From Todiramphus chloris collaris (taxonomy: Eukaryota > Chordata > Aves > Coraciiformes > Alcedinidae), in assembly GCA_025345505.1 (NCBI GenBank), contig JANVCC010000106.1, positions 11,601,902-11,665,901 on the forward strand: DNA of 64,000 nt, given 5' to 3'. A program made the translations under genes and the position numbers. The notes below the pieces were generated by a model, which saw only the letters and a list, made by a program, of their open reading frames with translations, had not been told where the DNA came from and ran no database searches. Below are positions 32,885 to 46,100 of the stretch, piece after piece (position 1 is the first letter of the stretch; every line of letters begins with the position of its first letter).

Positions 32885-35800
32885 GGCATGAGGGAAGTCA
32901 TTCTTTGTAGTGATGGGAAAACCATATTTCAGTGTGCTACATAGCTAGACAAGTCACCAAGAACCTGATCTGGAGGCAAAACATTCCCTGCCACATTCAT
33001 ACCCTGTCCCAGCACAGTTCCCCAGGCCAGACTTAGTCAGAACAAATGCCTAGCAAACCGTGTAAAATAATGATAGCTGGAATGAATCCCACTGGGCGTG
33101 CTGCAGGGCTCAAGGACCTGGAGGTTGTGTTTTATTCCTGTTCTGAAGAAATCAAGCCTTACTCATTGGAAGGAAAGAAAAATGACTTCTTGTTCTGTGT
33201 GCATAAGACTGACATTACAAAATCTGAAACAGTTCTGAGATAGAATTTTAAGACAAAAATACAGTCAGTGTTCTTCATGTATATATTTTGTTGATTTATC
33301 AATATTGTTGGTAGCTTTCTTCGAATCCAGTTCTGGGAGGTTTAGGACTTTTAAATTGTTCAGAGGATTAACACAATGCTCTTAACATCTGAACTAAACA
33401 CAGTTCAGTCAAGCCATTAATCTGCACAGAAAGGGTGCCTCTCCTTCCAGTGAGATTGCACAGGGTTGAATTTCTACTTGTCTTTCTTAGCAAAGGATTT
33501 TATTGCCTGCCCTCTTCAGAGAGCACAGTCTCTATCAAACTGTGATCTTTACTGTCTTAAGTTTTAAAGCTTACACATTGTAAGAGGTATCATCCAGTGC
33601 AGCTACACTTACTTATGTGAGGAAATGGTCCTTGACATTATCACAGAAGAAAATCTGGTGTGTGTGGGAAGAAAATCTTGCCAAAGACTTTTCTCATATG
33701 AACAGAAAACTGAGCTTTTGGAAAAAAATATTTTAACAATACTGTAAGAGGTTCAAAGCACCTTCCCCTCCTCCCCCCCCCATCCTGAAAGGTATTTAAA
33801 GTGCAAATCAGGATACAATATGTTCAGTTTTGTGGTTCAAATATGCTATCTTTACAATGTCTGCCTGAAAGAAAGCATCTCAATTTCTTCAGTATCTGCT
33901 TGGTCAAATATATATCGGAAATATCTACTGCAAATGGCTAGGAGTTAGTCCGTTAAGGCACAGATCCTGTCTCTTGTACAGAGGCTGGGTGTCTGAGAGT
34001 TGCTCAGAATAGGTCTGGCAGGATGAGGGTTGAAACTGGCAGATTCCTGCCTTGCTCTGGATTGCAAAATACCATTACAGCTCTTCCCTCACTATTAATT
34101 TAGGATTCACAGATTAAATATCTGCAACAGCACCCATGCTCATTCTTATAACTATTAGGAAAGAGCTACCAAACTATTCCCAGACAGACAGTTTAGTTCA
34201 AATTCCACTGGCATTTTCTGCTATCATAGTGCTTGTCATGCTTGGAACCACTTTGCTTCTTCCTAATTATTTGTAGTCTCTTTTATCACAAGCATTTTTT
34301 CCAAGTTTTCTCCTTTATAATGCTACTCAAATTGGGAATTATTTGTTTCCCTGATTGACTGATTGTTCTCTTTTCCCAGCAGTCATTTTTTTCCCATTTA
34401 TTTAATGTCTCTCTATATTTAGTTATTTATTTAGTTTAGTCTAGTTTAGTTTTTTTAAAATCTTTTCCTGCCTTCATCATTCATGTTTATTGTACATTCC
34501 CATTTACCAATGAATGTCCTCAACCTTTTTCTTTTTAGCCAGTCTTATATCAGATGTTAAGTGACAAGATCTAAAAGATCTAAATCTTGTATTTTCCCAC
34601 ATGCAACTTACTACTACTTTTTTTTGTACATATTTTAAAATGTTTTTTGTCAATGTTTTTTATAAAATTTGAACACAAGTAAGAAAAGTCCCCATTTCTA
34701 AGAAAGTATGTAAATAAGTAACTAAGCTCCAAGTCTGCTTCCTGAGCAAGATCCTTTGCTAAAAAGCAAAACACTAGGAAAGAATTTTTCAAATTATTGC
34801 TGTCATATTATAGATACATTTTGTGTTCTTTAGCTTATCATATATCAGGTATTGCATGATACTGTTGTTATCACCACCTGTTACTTGTCAAGCTTTCATT
34901 ATACTCTTAGCTGAAACTTTTTGTTCTGCTATTTTAATGATAATAAGGATTACCTTTATTCCATATTCTGAACATTTACTCAATGTATTTTTTCTGAATT
35001 TTCTATTTAAATAATATTTTGTCATTACACAGGAATCACAAAGACATGAAATTTATTTTCTACATTCTGTAAAATCCTAGCACACATATCTATTCAGTTT
35101 CCAAACATTAATAGTTTCCAAGAGCTTCTTATCAACTCTTCATTAATGACTATTTCTAGACTGTCATACAGCTACATTGCCATTTTTTTGCTTACATCAG
35201 GTAATGGAAGGACATAAAATTATACATATAGATATTTTCTATGAAATTTCACACAATTTAGTATGATTAAGCTCTGATGAACTTAAGGAATGAAAAATGA
35301 GTTTATGAAATATTTGATTAAGTGGCTTCCAAGCTGATGATTACTATAATTCCATGTTCATAGTAAGAAAAATTAGTATCCATGAAACTTTTCCTTTCTC
35401 ACTTCCTTGTATTTTAGACTTACGTGCAACACCGTGTCGTCTTTATTTTTGTTTCCTTCCAACTGTGACTTTGCATTCTTGAAATAAGCAGTTTCATCTG
35501 GAAAACCATCCAGGACCTTACTGGGTCCACCTGCTATTAACTTCATGGTTTGATACAATTTGTTTCAGTCTAATCTTCGTGTTGCTGCCAGGGCATGATG
35601 TCCACAGCCACCTCCTCTAATTTGGTAATTTTATCAGTGTTGTTTGGGATACTATGAGGTTGAACTATGAATTTTGTACTGAGTGAGGCATGCTGCTGTT
35701 AATCTCAGGTGAGATAACAAAAAGGGTTTATTTGGTTAAGTGCTCCTACTGGAGTTTCTCTTAAAGAGGTTTCCACTTTTCATTATCCTATGTTCTTATA

Positions 35801-37747
35801 GTAAATAATAAGAATATCTTAAAGTGTATTAAAAACCCTCAAATCATCTGGAATGACTTAAGAAAGTTGGGGGGGAGGGGGTGAAAAAGCATTGTGAAAA
35901 TGTTTACTGCGTATAGTCTGGGAGCTTGTTTCATATTAGCATCTGAAAATATAAATGCCACTTGAAGACAGAATTGAACAAAGTGAAATTCAAAATTAAA
36001 AACCAAAAAGCATGGAATAAGCTTCTAGTGATGTAATAGCTCTGTTGCTTCTATTCTAGAACTGGAGAGGACACAACTGTTTGTTACAAGAATTGGCTTA
36101 CGTTGGCTTTATAATATGTTGCCCACACTGAAACATGTTTTCAGTCTGCTGTGATTTTTAATGTGGTTTTATATAAGGTTGTGGCTCACTTAAGATGATA
36201 TGTGCTTGATTAATCTAGTACATATATCTGTGGTGTCTGGTAGTCAGACTTCATGCTTTACAGATCTGTCATGTCAGACAGAGGAAGGAAACAAAAATTT
36301 GGTACTCAAGTGATGTGTACTTACTAAACATAGATTTCTTCTAAATTATTAATTATTGGCTTACCTTTGTAATATCTTGACTAACATAATAAATAAAAGT
36401 CTGTGTTGCTGAGCTCTGGAGAATGTGCGGCTTATAGTTTTGCCTGTACTTCATGGGTTATTCAAGGTTTTGGAGGAGAATGCATCAATTTTTACTGATG
36501 AAACAATTTTTCCAGGAAAACAAGGTGAAAGTTACCTTCGTCTGAGTAGTAAGTGAAGGCCAAAAATCATGTCTTGATACACATAGACATACAGTGCCCT
36601 ATCACAAATATTTTTCTTCACTGCTGAATTTTTTTGATAACTCTAAGGCAACTCTAATCTAACATTACCTGGAGTCCTCAAATTTCCTTTACCCTTTTCA
36701 AACTGGCTTAGGCCTCCCTCTGTATGTTAAATGCTGTATAATTTCTTGTGCTTTTATTGATTTCTTCTGATTAATAAACTAATGCCAAGTGTCTATATTT
36801 ATTATTAAAACCTCTTAGCAATCTACGATATTATTGACCATTCAGGAGTACTTGAGTATTTTTAGGACATCATGTGGATATTAAGGCTTATGCTTAAGTA
36901 GCTCCATTCCTCTTTTTGACCAAGGAAGAATGCCTGAATATGGTATTAGGCAAATTTATTACATACAGGGAGCTTTGTGGTCTCAAGTCATACGCCAGCA
37001 CCCTTCTTGCTCACATCCATTTGTGTTTGAGATGACTAGGAGCAACGATGGAATATTTTGGATTTCATTGCCATAAGGAAGCAGATTACATGCTCCTCTT
37101 CACTCTTTCCATGTTATGAGACTTGAAAGAGACCATCATCCAGTGTGTGCTACAACTTTTACCTAGCCATCTATGGTTTTACAGTGAAGAAATTACATTT
37201 ATGTAATTGGTACTATGTACTTGAAGAACTTCTACAAGTTTTCTTGTTTCCTGTAGTGATAGTTCTAAGGCAGTTAACTACAGAACTCAGCTTCATAAAT
37301 AGCTTTTTAAAGTGAGATTTTTCATGACCAAAACATTACCTCTAAACATTGTCATGCTGACTTCAGTATTTGAAAGTAAAGACCTTTTAGACAAGAATGA
37401 TGATACTTTGCTGATGGTCATCCTGAACAAGCTACAAGTAATACAGTTGCTTATTTGTTTTAGAAGAAATAAATGTCTAAATTTGTTTTCTATAATGCAG
37501 CAGTGACTGAATTCCCCATGGTTCAGATTGGGCCATTTCAGCCCAATGTTATGACAGTTATGACAGTTACTGAAAGAGAATGCACACAGTATTTCTTTGT
37601 GGTGTTGGGGCTACAAATGCTTGTACTTTGATTTCTGGAAAGCTCTGGGGTTGTGGTTAGATTTCTCCCCTGATACGCTTCTTGTAACACATCTTCATAA
37701 TCATGCATCCAGAAAGGAAAGGTTATGACCCTCTAAGCATTGAGTTA

Positions 37748-37772
37748 TACATATATATACTATATATATATT
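37748..37772. repeat. Short (TA)n tract
   Basis: Self-complementary ATATATAT units with one C interruption. A typical microsatellite. Confidence 0.6.
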
Positions 37773-38037
37773 GATAACCACTGTCTTTTCTTCAAAAATC
37801 CATCAGTGAATTTGTTGCTTATTTAGCTGCAACACTGTCTAGAGTCAATTGCTGTATGAGCAAGTTGCAGATGATTCTCTGTGCAAGCTTCCTCTCAAAC
37901 TTTTGCTCATAAGTCTTAGGCTTGCCTGCAATGGCGGCAGCTACTCTGCATGAGACCAAGTCTTTAGAAGAAACTGTGAGTAGTGTCACATCCAGCAATG
38001 GTATTGTGGAATGCTGCTGCTTCATTCAGTCATTTTA

Positions 38038-38622
38038 TTATATATGAAGGACAGAAACATTCTAAGGGGCCTCAGGCAGGAATGCAAGCAAGGATATCAA
38101 CTCGTACAACTGTGAATGGCATATTCTGGAGGAGGCAAGTGTTGTATGGGGTCTAAGATAAGAACACAGTCAAGGACATCAACTGTGGCTGGCATCCTGG
38201 AGGAGGGCATACACTATCAGATGCCAGTTAAGAAGGATTCTACAGAGAGATGGACTAAGACAAGACCTTATATGGAAGGAAGCCTCAAAGGACACTAAGA
38301 GACCCCTCTTCCACAACCACTACAGACCACCAGAGACCACCAAAGACCCCCAGGGAAGTCCCTTGGAGATCCATGACACATTTGTAACAAAGATGCATTT
38401 AGGATAATTAGTTCCCAGAAACAGAACGAGTATGTCTAAGGTTTCTGGGAAAACTAATGCCTGTGTATGTAAAGGGACATAAGCTTGGACAGAGGCCAGG
38501 TATGGTATGCGCGATAGATGGAACTATCCCCTGTGCATCTGGTGCTGCAATAAAGAAATGCCTGCTTTCTAATGCTAAATTGAGTGTTATAGAGTTCTTC
38601 ATTTACTGGAGTTTTGTTAACA
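38038..38622 (+). mobile_element. Probable LTR of another ERV family
   Basis: The 3' half looks like an avian LTR: a moderately GC-rich U3-like segment (38370-38540), an AATAAA signal at 38549-38554 within GCTGCAATAAAGAAATG, a U5-like stretch and a plausible CA end at 38621-38622 (TTTGTTAACA). The left end is uncertain. ATTTTA occurs at 38032-38037 and right after the element at 38623-38628, which could be a 6-bp target duplication, but the inferred left end would then start TT rather than TG. Alternatively the LTR starts near 38375 and the sequence to its left is residual internal region. No gag, pol or env homology is visible nearby. Confidence 0.5.
38066..38212 (+). repeat. Diverged tandem duplication, period about 82 bp
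   Basis: The unit beginning GGGGCCTCAGGCAGG (38066) recurs in altered form as GGGGTCTAAGATAAG (38148). Both continue into CAAGGATATCAAC / CAAGGACATCAAC and a CTGGAGGAGG block. U3 regions often carry such direct repeats as enhancers. Confidence 0.6.
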
Positions 38623-38628
38623 ATTTTA

Positions 38629-39277
38629 GAGAGTGGATTTGTTCCCCCGTAAGGAAAAAGTGTTCCCCCATAAGAAAAAAGTCCTCTGTATCTCACTGCA
38701 CCAACTGAGTTACTGAATTGAGTCCATGTAGTTGCATAGTGAAACTCTACTAGGTTGTTTTAGAAGAGACATGTAGTTTATTAAAAGCCTCACCTCTGAC
38801 TCGTCTTTCATTCTTTCTTTTGGAGCATTCAAAACATTAGAAATAACTTCAAAAGGGTAAATGCTAGTAACAACTCACTTTAATTCAATAGCCTCTGCTG
38901 TTGGAAAATTATAAAAGTGTTTCAGTTCTTTGCGTAGGCAGGTTGCTTTCATTGTCAGTCATGAGCTGGTGTCCAAGGGCAAGCTCTGTGAACATTTATA
39001 GAACAATTTCATAGGCATTTCATGCCTACCAAACCTCATTTTAATTATCTGGTTTTAAAGACTTTATCTTGCAATACATGCTATGTTGTGTGTGAATACT
39101 CATATTTTATAATTTAGTTCATAAAATGTAGTACAGAAGGCAGATAAGATGCAATAGACTGAGGGCTTGAGAAGCCCAATTCCTGTTCTAAAATAACTTC
39201 ATCTTTTTTTCTGTTCTTCCCTTCTTCTTGTCCCCTTCTGCCTTAAAAAACAAACAACAGAATCCACCGCCTTTATT
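38629..39277. other. Interval between two candidate LTRs
   Basis: About 650 bp. A short near-duplicate, GTTCCCCCGTAAG / GTTCCCCCATAAG, lies at 38641-38672. Otherwise AT-rich with no coding signal. The flanking LTR candidates look unrelated, so I do not join them as one provirus. Confidence 0.45.
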
Positions 39278-39847
39278 TGAAGAGCATGTGGCAAAAAGAG
39301 ACTGGACTGCAAGGTTTAAGCAAATGATTTATTTGAACTCACAGGTTTAACTGTAGGGCAAAGCAAATCATTTATTTGAAGTCTAATACGCTAAGTCTAA
39401 AAACCTGCTACTAATGCAGGTTTTTATGGATACGATGGAAGAATGCACTATTACAACTTAAAAGCAAGAATACACTATAACAAACTAGAAAGCATACTAA
39501 ATATTGTGTATGTGTTAGTTAATCACCCACGTTTGCAAACTTACAGGATGCTAAATATTCGCTTATCACTCCAGGTAAGGGCTCTCAGTCTTAGAAAAGT
39601 CGCTTTGGCTGATGTTCTGACCAAGGGGGAAGGATCTCCATACAGGTGGGCATTGGAAAGCCAACTCCCAATTCCTAAGCTAAACCTTAGCACTTTTATC
39701 CCCTGGTTTATGTGAATGATTATATAGTTTGAATACACAAGTTTGTAGCTGACACCCTCCAGGTGGTTGTGGCAAAATGATGCCTGATTGGATTATGTTG
39801 TGTATGTACACAAAACTTCTTGCTGAAACCACTACTGAAGCCCTGCA
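39278..39847 (-). mobile_element. Candidate LTR, antisense, older family
   Basis: Read on the minus strand the segment has an LTR-like order: GGATAAAAG (TATA-like, near 39698), a central unique part, a hairpin (39399-39425), then two AATAAA signals within repeated TCAAATAAAT units (39369-39380 and 39324-39336), and a third AATAAA near 39274. Just upstream (minus strand) is a purine-rich stretch, GAGGAAGTAAGATAAAGAGAG at 39850-39870, which could be a polypurine tract. If so, the LTR starts TGCAGGG at 39847. No target duplication was found. Sequence at 39850-40130 might be the tail of an internal region. The family is not recognised. Confidence 0.35.
39399..39425. repeat. Perfect hairpin, 10-bp stem with 7-nt loop
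   Basis: AAAAACCTGC (39399-39408) and GCAGGTTTTT (39416-39425) flank TACTAAT. It sits between the TATA-like and AATAAA signals of the candidate LTR, where structured R regions occur. Read on the plus strand, the T5 run after a GC-containing stem also resembles an intrinsic terminator, which is meaningless in this host. Confidence 0.6.
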
Positions 39848-40130
39848 GGCTCTCTTTATCTTACTTCCTCAAGAAGCCGAATAGTGGTTGGAATTGAGAC
39901 TCAGGACATACCATTCCTTGAGGAATTTCAAGGCCCAGCTCAAGTTCTCTGTGTGGTGCAGCATTGGCCTGTTTGGCCTGGGGCATATGGAGAGCTCAGG
40001 GCTGAGCCACCTGCACAGCTCCCCATGTGTCATCTCTGCATAGATAGGGCCACCGATAGGCAAACCAAGGCTGAGGCTCCTGCACAACTCCCACTGAGTT
40101 GCCTGTGTGCACCAGATGTTACCTAAACTT

Positions 40131-43100
40131 GCTTGTGAACTGAGCCAGGAAAGCCATACAGAGGAGAACGGACTTCATCTGCTATAGAATAGAAAGAGAC
40201 TCCTTTCAAAGTCTTGGAGAGATACTGATCCATACCTTTTATTGTATTATGAATAATGCCAATGTGATACTGCTAAAAGCAAAGTATCAATATGCAGATA
40301 TGCTGTTAGCATGGACTAAACTGTAGAGCTGAACCGATTCTCTGGTGTGTTTGCTTTAGTGAAGAGGTGTTTCATTATATCATGCATTTTTATTTTACTT
40401 ATTTAAGAGAAATCCTAACCACTAATTACTGTAATCCATTTAACATATACCATGTGTTTAACACACTCTCCCCTTGCTTTTGTGAACTCTGTGCTAATGG
40501 AATGCTATTTCTGACTCTGCTTGACATGCAATTCTATAAATGGAGATAATTTATTTTGCCTACTGAGACACTAAGCTAGGACTGTCTCCTATATCCTGTA
40601 AATAGTAATGAGTTGACTGTAACGTCAGCTAGTGTTTCTGGGTACTGTTGCATATTAATACATGTAATATACATCAACTGCCAAAAATGAGGTATTTTTA
40701 TTATTGTTATTTTTTTACTGTCTAGTGTTCTCTTTTCTGTCTTTGTATACTCCCAAGCCATTTGTGATTTCATCTCCTTTCTTCACATGATTTTGAAAGT
40801 TCAGACCTAATATATTCAGTAGTAAGGGCACCAGTGTTGCACAAGCAAATATTCATGCTCTTTTCAAATATTTCTTTGTATAGTGTTAATAAATTAGAAG
40901 ACAGGAATGTGACCTATAATAGATCTTGAAAGTGTAATTACATGGATCTAACAGTTTGTTGTTAATTTCTTTCTCAGTGGTTATTCTAGTAGAGGGCTCT
41001 GAAATTTTCAAGTAAGACTTCCACATAACAGATTTTCTCTTATGTGTAAAGATTTTGATAAATTGAGTTTTACATGAACTTCTAACTTTTTGACAATGCA
41101 CTACAAGCTTTAAATTTTGATATTTCCATTTGTATTTTCATCTTGGATCTTGTCAAAAGATACTTTTTCTGTACTGTTAAGATGCTGTTATTACATACTT
41201 GATTTGTGAAGGCAGAGATTAATTTGCTAATTTAAGGCTGCTTTTAGGATTGCAAGGAGAAATCCAGCAACTCATTGGCATATGCATCTGTGTAATAAAG
41301 TTCGGATGTGTAACATTTATTCTGGCTCACAGAGCAACATGAGAATTTTCTTTTCAAATCTGTAAAGTAAGCATTGCCAGCTGCAGCTATTTAGGTGAGA
41401 ACATACCTCAGGGACTTCAGTTGGAGATTCATTCATTAGGGAAAAGTAGGATTCTGGGGAAGAAATCTATCATGGTCAACGATATTTAAGAAGCCTATGC
41501 TTAGTTATGCTGAATATGAAGCACAATGTGGTTAGTTTCTGTTCTCCATGGAATATTTGTATGCAGTCATAGTTGAAATACTACTTGCAAATGCAAAACA
41601 AATTGAAGTCGATGGAAAGACACTATTTCAAACTGTTTTGTTAAAAAACTTCAGTAAATTAAAAATACCTATGAACAAAATAATAATAAGCAGGTTAGTG
41701 TAATAGAAAAAAGCAAACACCCTCCCCCCCAAAAAAAACCCGAATCCCATTGAGTCTTCCTTGTTATCCAGCATTCATTACATAAGCAATTTCTCATTCT
41801 TGTAAATTTAATGAAATCTGGCTGTAGAAATTAATTCCTGGATTCATACTGTTTGCTTATTTCCTAAGCTTATTATGCTTGGTTGGTTTTTTGTATTTAT
41901 GTTCCTCTTCCAAATAAGAAAAATAGAAATTTGAATTTGATTCTCTAAGGAGCTATGGTTACACACGTGAATGTCTTCCTTGGGATACAATATAACCTTC
42001 AGGACCTTCATGTGTTTAATTTTTTTTTTTTATTTCATTAAGGACTTCAGGTTAATGGGGCCTTATGGGATATTCTGGAAATTACAGAATTATTAAAGGA
42101 TTAAGGATGTATTCACTGAACTTTTAGGGCTCTTTCTAAACCTAGTAAGTATATACAGCTTAATAGTAATTGTTCTAACAATGTATTCATTATTTAGATG
42201 CCGAGTCTAAAAACAGCTAAAAAGGTAGAATATTTGGAGTTCTGTGAGTTGCTGGGTGGACAAAATTAGAGCTACACAGGGATTAAGATCTTTTCTCCCT
42301 TTCTGAACTCCTTTTCTCTGCAAAACGGAAATAAGGAGATACAAGGGGTAGAAATTGGGGTACACAAGAAATATTTTCTTTCTTCTTCCCTATTGATTTC
42401 AGGGAGAATTTTATCAGATACCAAGTTTTTAGAGCATCCTCTCAAATTTTGCAGATAGTTTAGATGTGTCAGCATCCTGGAGTGCCAAGTAAGATAAGTG
42501 GAGACTGATGAACATTCTTCCAGTTTCTGTGGCATTGATATTTTCTTGTAAAAGAAAATGCAGATATATTAATTTTTCGTAGCAAAAAGTTTTCAGTTTT
42601 GATCAGTTCACTCTCCTCATCACTTCGTGTGCCTGGTTTGTTTTCTGAGCACCAGTGTGTTTGGCTAGTGTGTTTTTAAAGCAGCTTTTCACAATTGTCT
42701 TATACTTTAGTTTTTCATTTGACTACTTCTTAGTATGGCTGAAACTTCAGGGTTATGTCAAGGCTCATTCAGAAGAGTAGCAATATTGGTGAACAAACCT
42801 TGGGGCAACCCTGCCAAATAGGATTTGCATTGCTGCATTCTCCCTATGTTTACAAAGAATTATTGTTTTGACAGTGTCTTGGAGGATATGTTTTTGCTGT
42901 AAGGATTATGACCAGGTAGTCCCAATTTACCTCCAGATGGTCATATATCTTCCCTCCATATTATACTTTTTATTGACAGCTACATTTCCTGTGTGCCTTC
43001 AGGTACAGGATAAATGTCTGTGTGATGGAAGTGCAGTCTAACTTGTCAGAGAAACTATTTGTAGAGCAATACATAATTCACAGTAAGGTCATAAAAATAT

Positions 43101-46100
43101 TTTAAAGAATTATTTGAGATATATTCAGCACTTTAAATCTAACAAATGTACCTAACAAAGAATTTGCCTTTTGAATTTTCATAGTATATTCATGAGTTTG
43201 AATATAAAAAAAAAATCTTTGCAATGTCATTTTTCTGGGCTTTACCTGTTTGGTTTTGTTTCCGTTTGTTTGGTTTGGTTTGGTTTTGTGATTTGTTTTG
43301 TGGGTTTTTGGTGGTTTTTTTCGTCTTTTCTAGACAACATTTTATTGTTTCATAACAATACTGTGCCTTTTTTCTCCCTTGGTATCTTGTAAAATGAAGC
43401 ATTGTATGCGCACTAGAAAATGCAAATTTATGCAGAGTTACACTGCTTTAAAAACCAAAAACTAACAATAGCTTTTCCTGAGTAGAGAGAATTCCCTATT
43501 CCTTCAGAATTGATCAGGGGTGCTATTTTTCCATGTTCATTGCAAAAAATCAGGCTTGCTAGCTGAATAGTGAAATCTAAATAAATAAGTTTTTTACACA
43601 GCAGTGAAGGTCTCCTTTCCGTGTGTCAGCTGTCAGCAGTTTTATGGGTCATTACTTTTCATCTGTCCCTCACCCATTTTGTGAGCACTGCTTTTTTTTT
43701 TTTTGGTTTTTATTTGTTTGTTTTTTTAAAAGAGGATAGAAATATTCCATCTTCAAAAAAAGATTGGTTTTAATGTGTTTTGGTGTATATTTCTTCTGAT
43801 TGTAACACGCGTCCACTCTGCGTATATGTTATTGTCCTGGAAAATAGATAAAAGCTTTTAGTACAGCTCTGGTGGTAGTGCTGCTTTTTCGCTTGGACTC
43901 TAAACACCAGACTCTTCCCTAGAGGAAAAGTGACCAGCAGGACACATCCAGAGAGAGTCCTGCTTTTGGGCAGAGACAACCTGCTCTCTGAACAAGGCAC
44001 TGGATCTGTTGTCATTTTAGATACTTTCATACCTAATGTAGTAGCTGACCTACTTTTTGGCTTTGATTTAAATCTGTTCCTTTTCCCAGTAATTCTTTGT
44101 CCTTTATCAGTAGTTACTGTAAGTTCATCTGGCAAATCAATGCAGATTTAACCCCAACACTTTCTTTGGATTGCATTTGTATTGTACTGAATCTGGTAAT
44201 TTGCACTGAAATCTAAGCTTTTTTTCAGATACTGTATTTTTTAATTTCTTTGCTCCTGCAGAACTGTTGACATGGAGTAAACAAAAAAACTGTACTAAAA
44301 TTAATAAAATGTATCAGAAAACACTAAAGCTTTTTTAAAAAGTGTATTGTAAGTTTATAACATTTATGTCTTCTGTACATTTTCTAAAATGACACCCTTG
44401 TTTTTTCTAGAATATGCTAAGACTATAAAATAAATTCAGAGAAAATGTAAGGGTCTGCAGGAAAATTCATGTTCCACTTTCAAGATGACTTTCCAATCCT
44501 TTATACTTTTTTTCCTCATTTTTTTGAGTCAGAAGCCCACTGCTGAACATACTAGGTCTCAGTGATGAAATACAAACCTGGGAAATGGAGATTCACATTA
44601 AAAGGTGGATCTCATTCATGTGTGTGCATATGTATCCTGAGGAGATGGAGGAGGATGTTGAGCTTCTTATGACCCAGAAGTGCTATACTAATTACATTTT
44701 TTTTGAGAAAAGGCGTCTTTCTAGGTTTCTAGATGTCTCATAAATAAATTCTTCTGAACAGACACTAAATTGCAAACATGCTACTTCCTAGTATTTCTTG
44801 TTTTGAATAGGGAAGGCTTTCTCATTTGTTAATAAATTTTATGAGCAAGATTTACAAATTTAACATGGTAGAAATGCTGTTCTGTCATAGAAAAAGACGA
44901 TGTGTCTTTGTATACTTGCATCTGATTCAAATACCAAATTTATTTGTACCTGAAAATCTTATTTTTAAATTTGAAGTTTATACTAATAAATAAAATTTTG
45001 CTATGTATTTTAATGTACAATAAGGAAAATAATTAAGTATCTTGTCACCACTGAGCAAGTTGCTCTTGGGAGTTTCATTGTCATTTAATTTTCCTTAATG
45101 ATAATCTCCCTAAAACATAGTTGATGATAGTTATAGTAGTAGCAGAAGTCTTGATACGCTCGTTCCATTCTTATTTATTGTTGAGGTATAGATTTTATGA
45201 TGCTGATAAGAAAAGAAATAGATACAAGATTGACAAATTAGCCTGGCTTGTGTTTCTGCTCTTAAAAAATGGAGAATTAACACTCCCAGTTTGCCAGAGT
45301 ACATGTGTAATGCAAGGAGTGATGTGCTTTCTTTTATGCATGACTCTTTCAGACTAAGTACATTCCTGTGCCATTCATCATATCAGCTGCATTGCAGCGA
45401 TCTTGTCTAGCATCACAGAACAAACTGTGTGCAAGGCTTAAATATCACATCCTTAGAGGTGGAAGAGACTACTGAAATGATGCAAATTGCAGATACAGCA
45501 AAGAGACTTTGATTTATAGGCTTGTTCTTTCAGCATAGAGACATGAATGTTTCATTTGACCAAGTTCTATTTCTGTTTCTTCAAATTGTGAGGGAGATAG
45601 GTGACTTAAGATGTGAGGCATTGAAGTTTTTTTAATCTCCAGGTCTCCTCCATTTCAGATTCTGCAGGAGCTGGAAAGTTTGTGAAACCTTGCTACCAAA
45701 TTGCCGTTTCATCAGCAGTCCAGTTTCCTGTACATTTTTTATTTGTGGTACTGGCTTGTCTCTAACAGTAAATACGCGGAGTAGCAATTTGAGCAATGAC
45801 AAAAACCATTGTAAATAAGTACTTTTTCAAACATAAAGATACCTTTCTAAGTTCACACCAATGCAAAACTGGCATTGCATGAAGCTTTTATGCTTTGAGC
45901 ACAAGAGTTCATTACCCAGAGTTGTTAGGCTGGAATCTTCTATTAGTTTCTTGTGATAATTAGTGAAATCTTGACTGTGTGATATTTGATATATTTACAG
46001 CAAAGTCTGATGGTTTCTATTTTCTTCAATAATTTAAAACCATTTGTCTTGACCCGCTGCATTGCTCAAAGGGATACATGTCCATATTCTAATTCTCATA

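Larger units (their letters stand above)
30807..38037. other. Gene-free AT-rich interval
   Basis: About 7.2 kb with no recognised exon. It holds an A run (31689-31702), a homopyrimidine tract (32829-32884), a G-rich run (35869-35882), a TA tract (37748-37772) and a 10-bp tandem duplication (37550-37569). Confidence 0.5.

Noticed and set aside
39399..39425. Bacterial-type intrinsic terminator
   Set aside because: The stem-plus-T run fits in form, but the window is clearly vertebrate nuclear DNA.
45410..45520. Possible ancient CR1 3' end (CACAGAACA ... GAGGTGGAAGAGACTACTGAAATGAT)
   Set aside because: Only one short block resembles CR1 and the following blocks do not line up.
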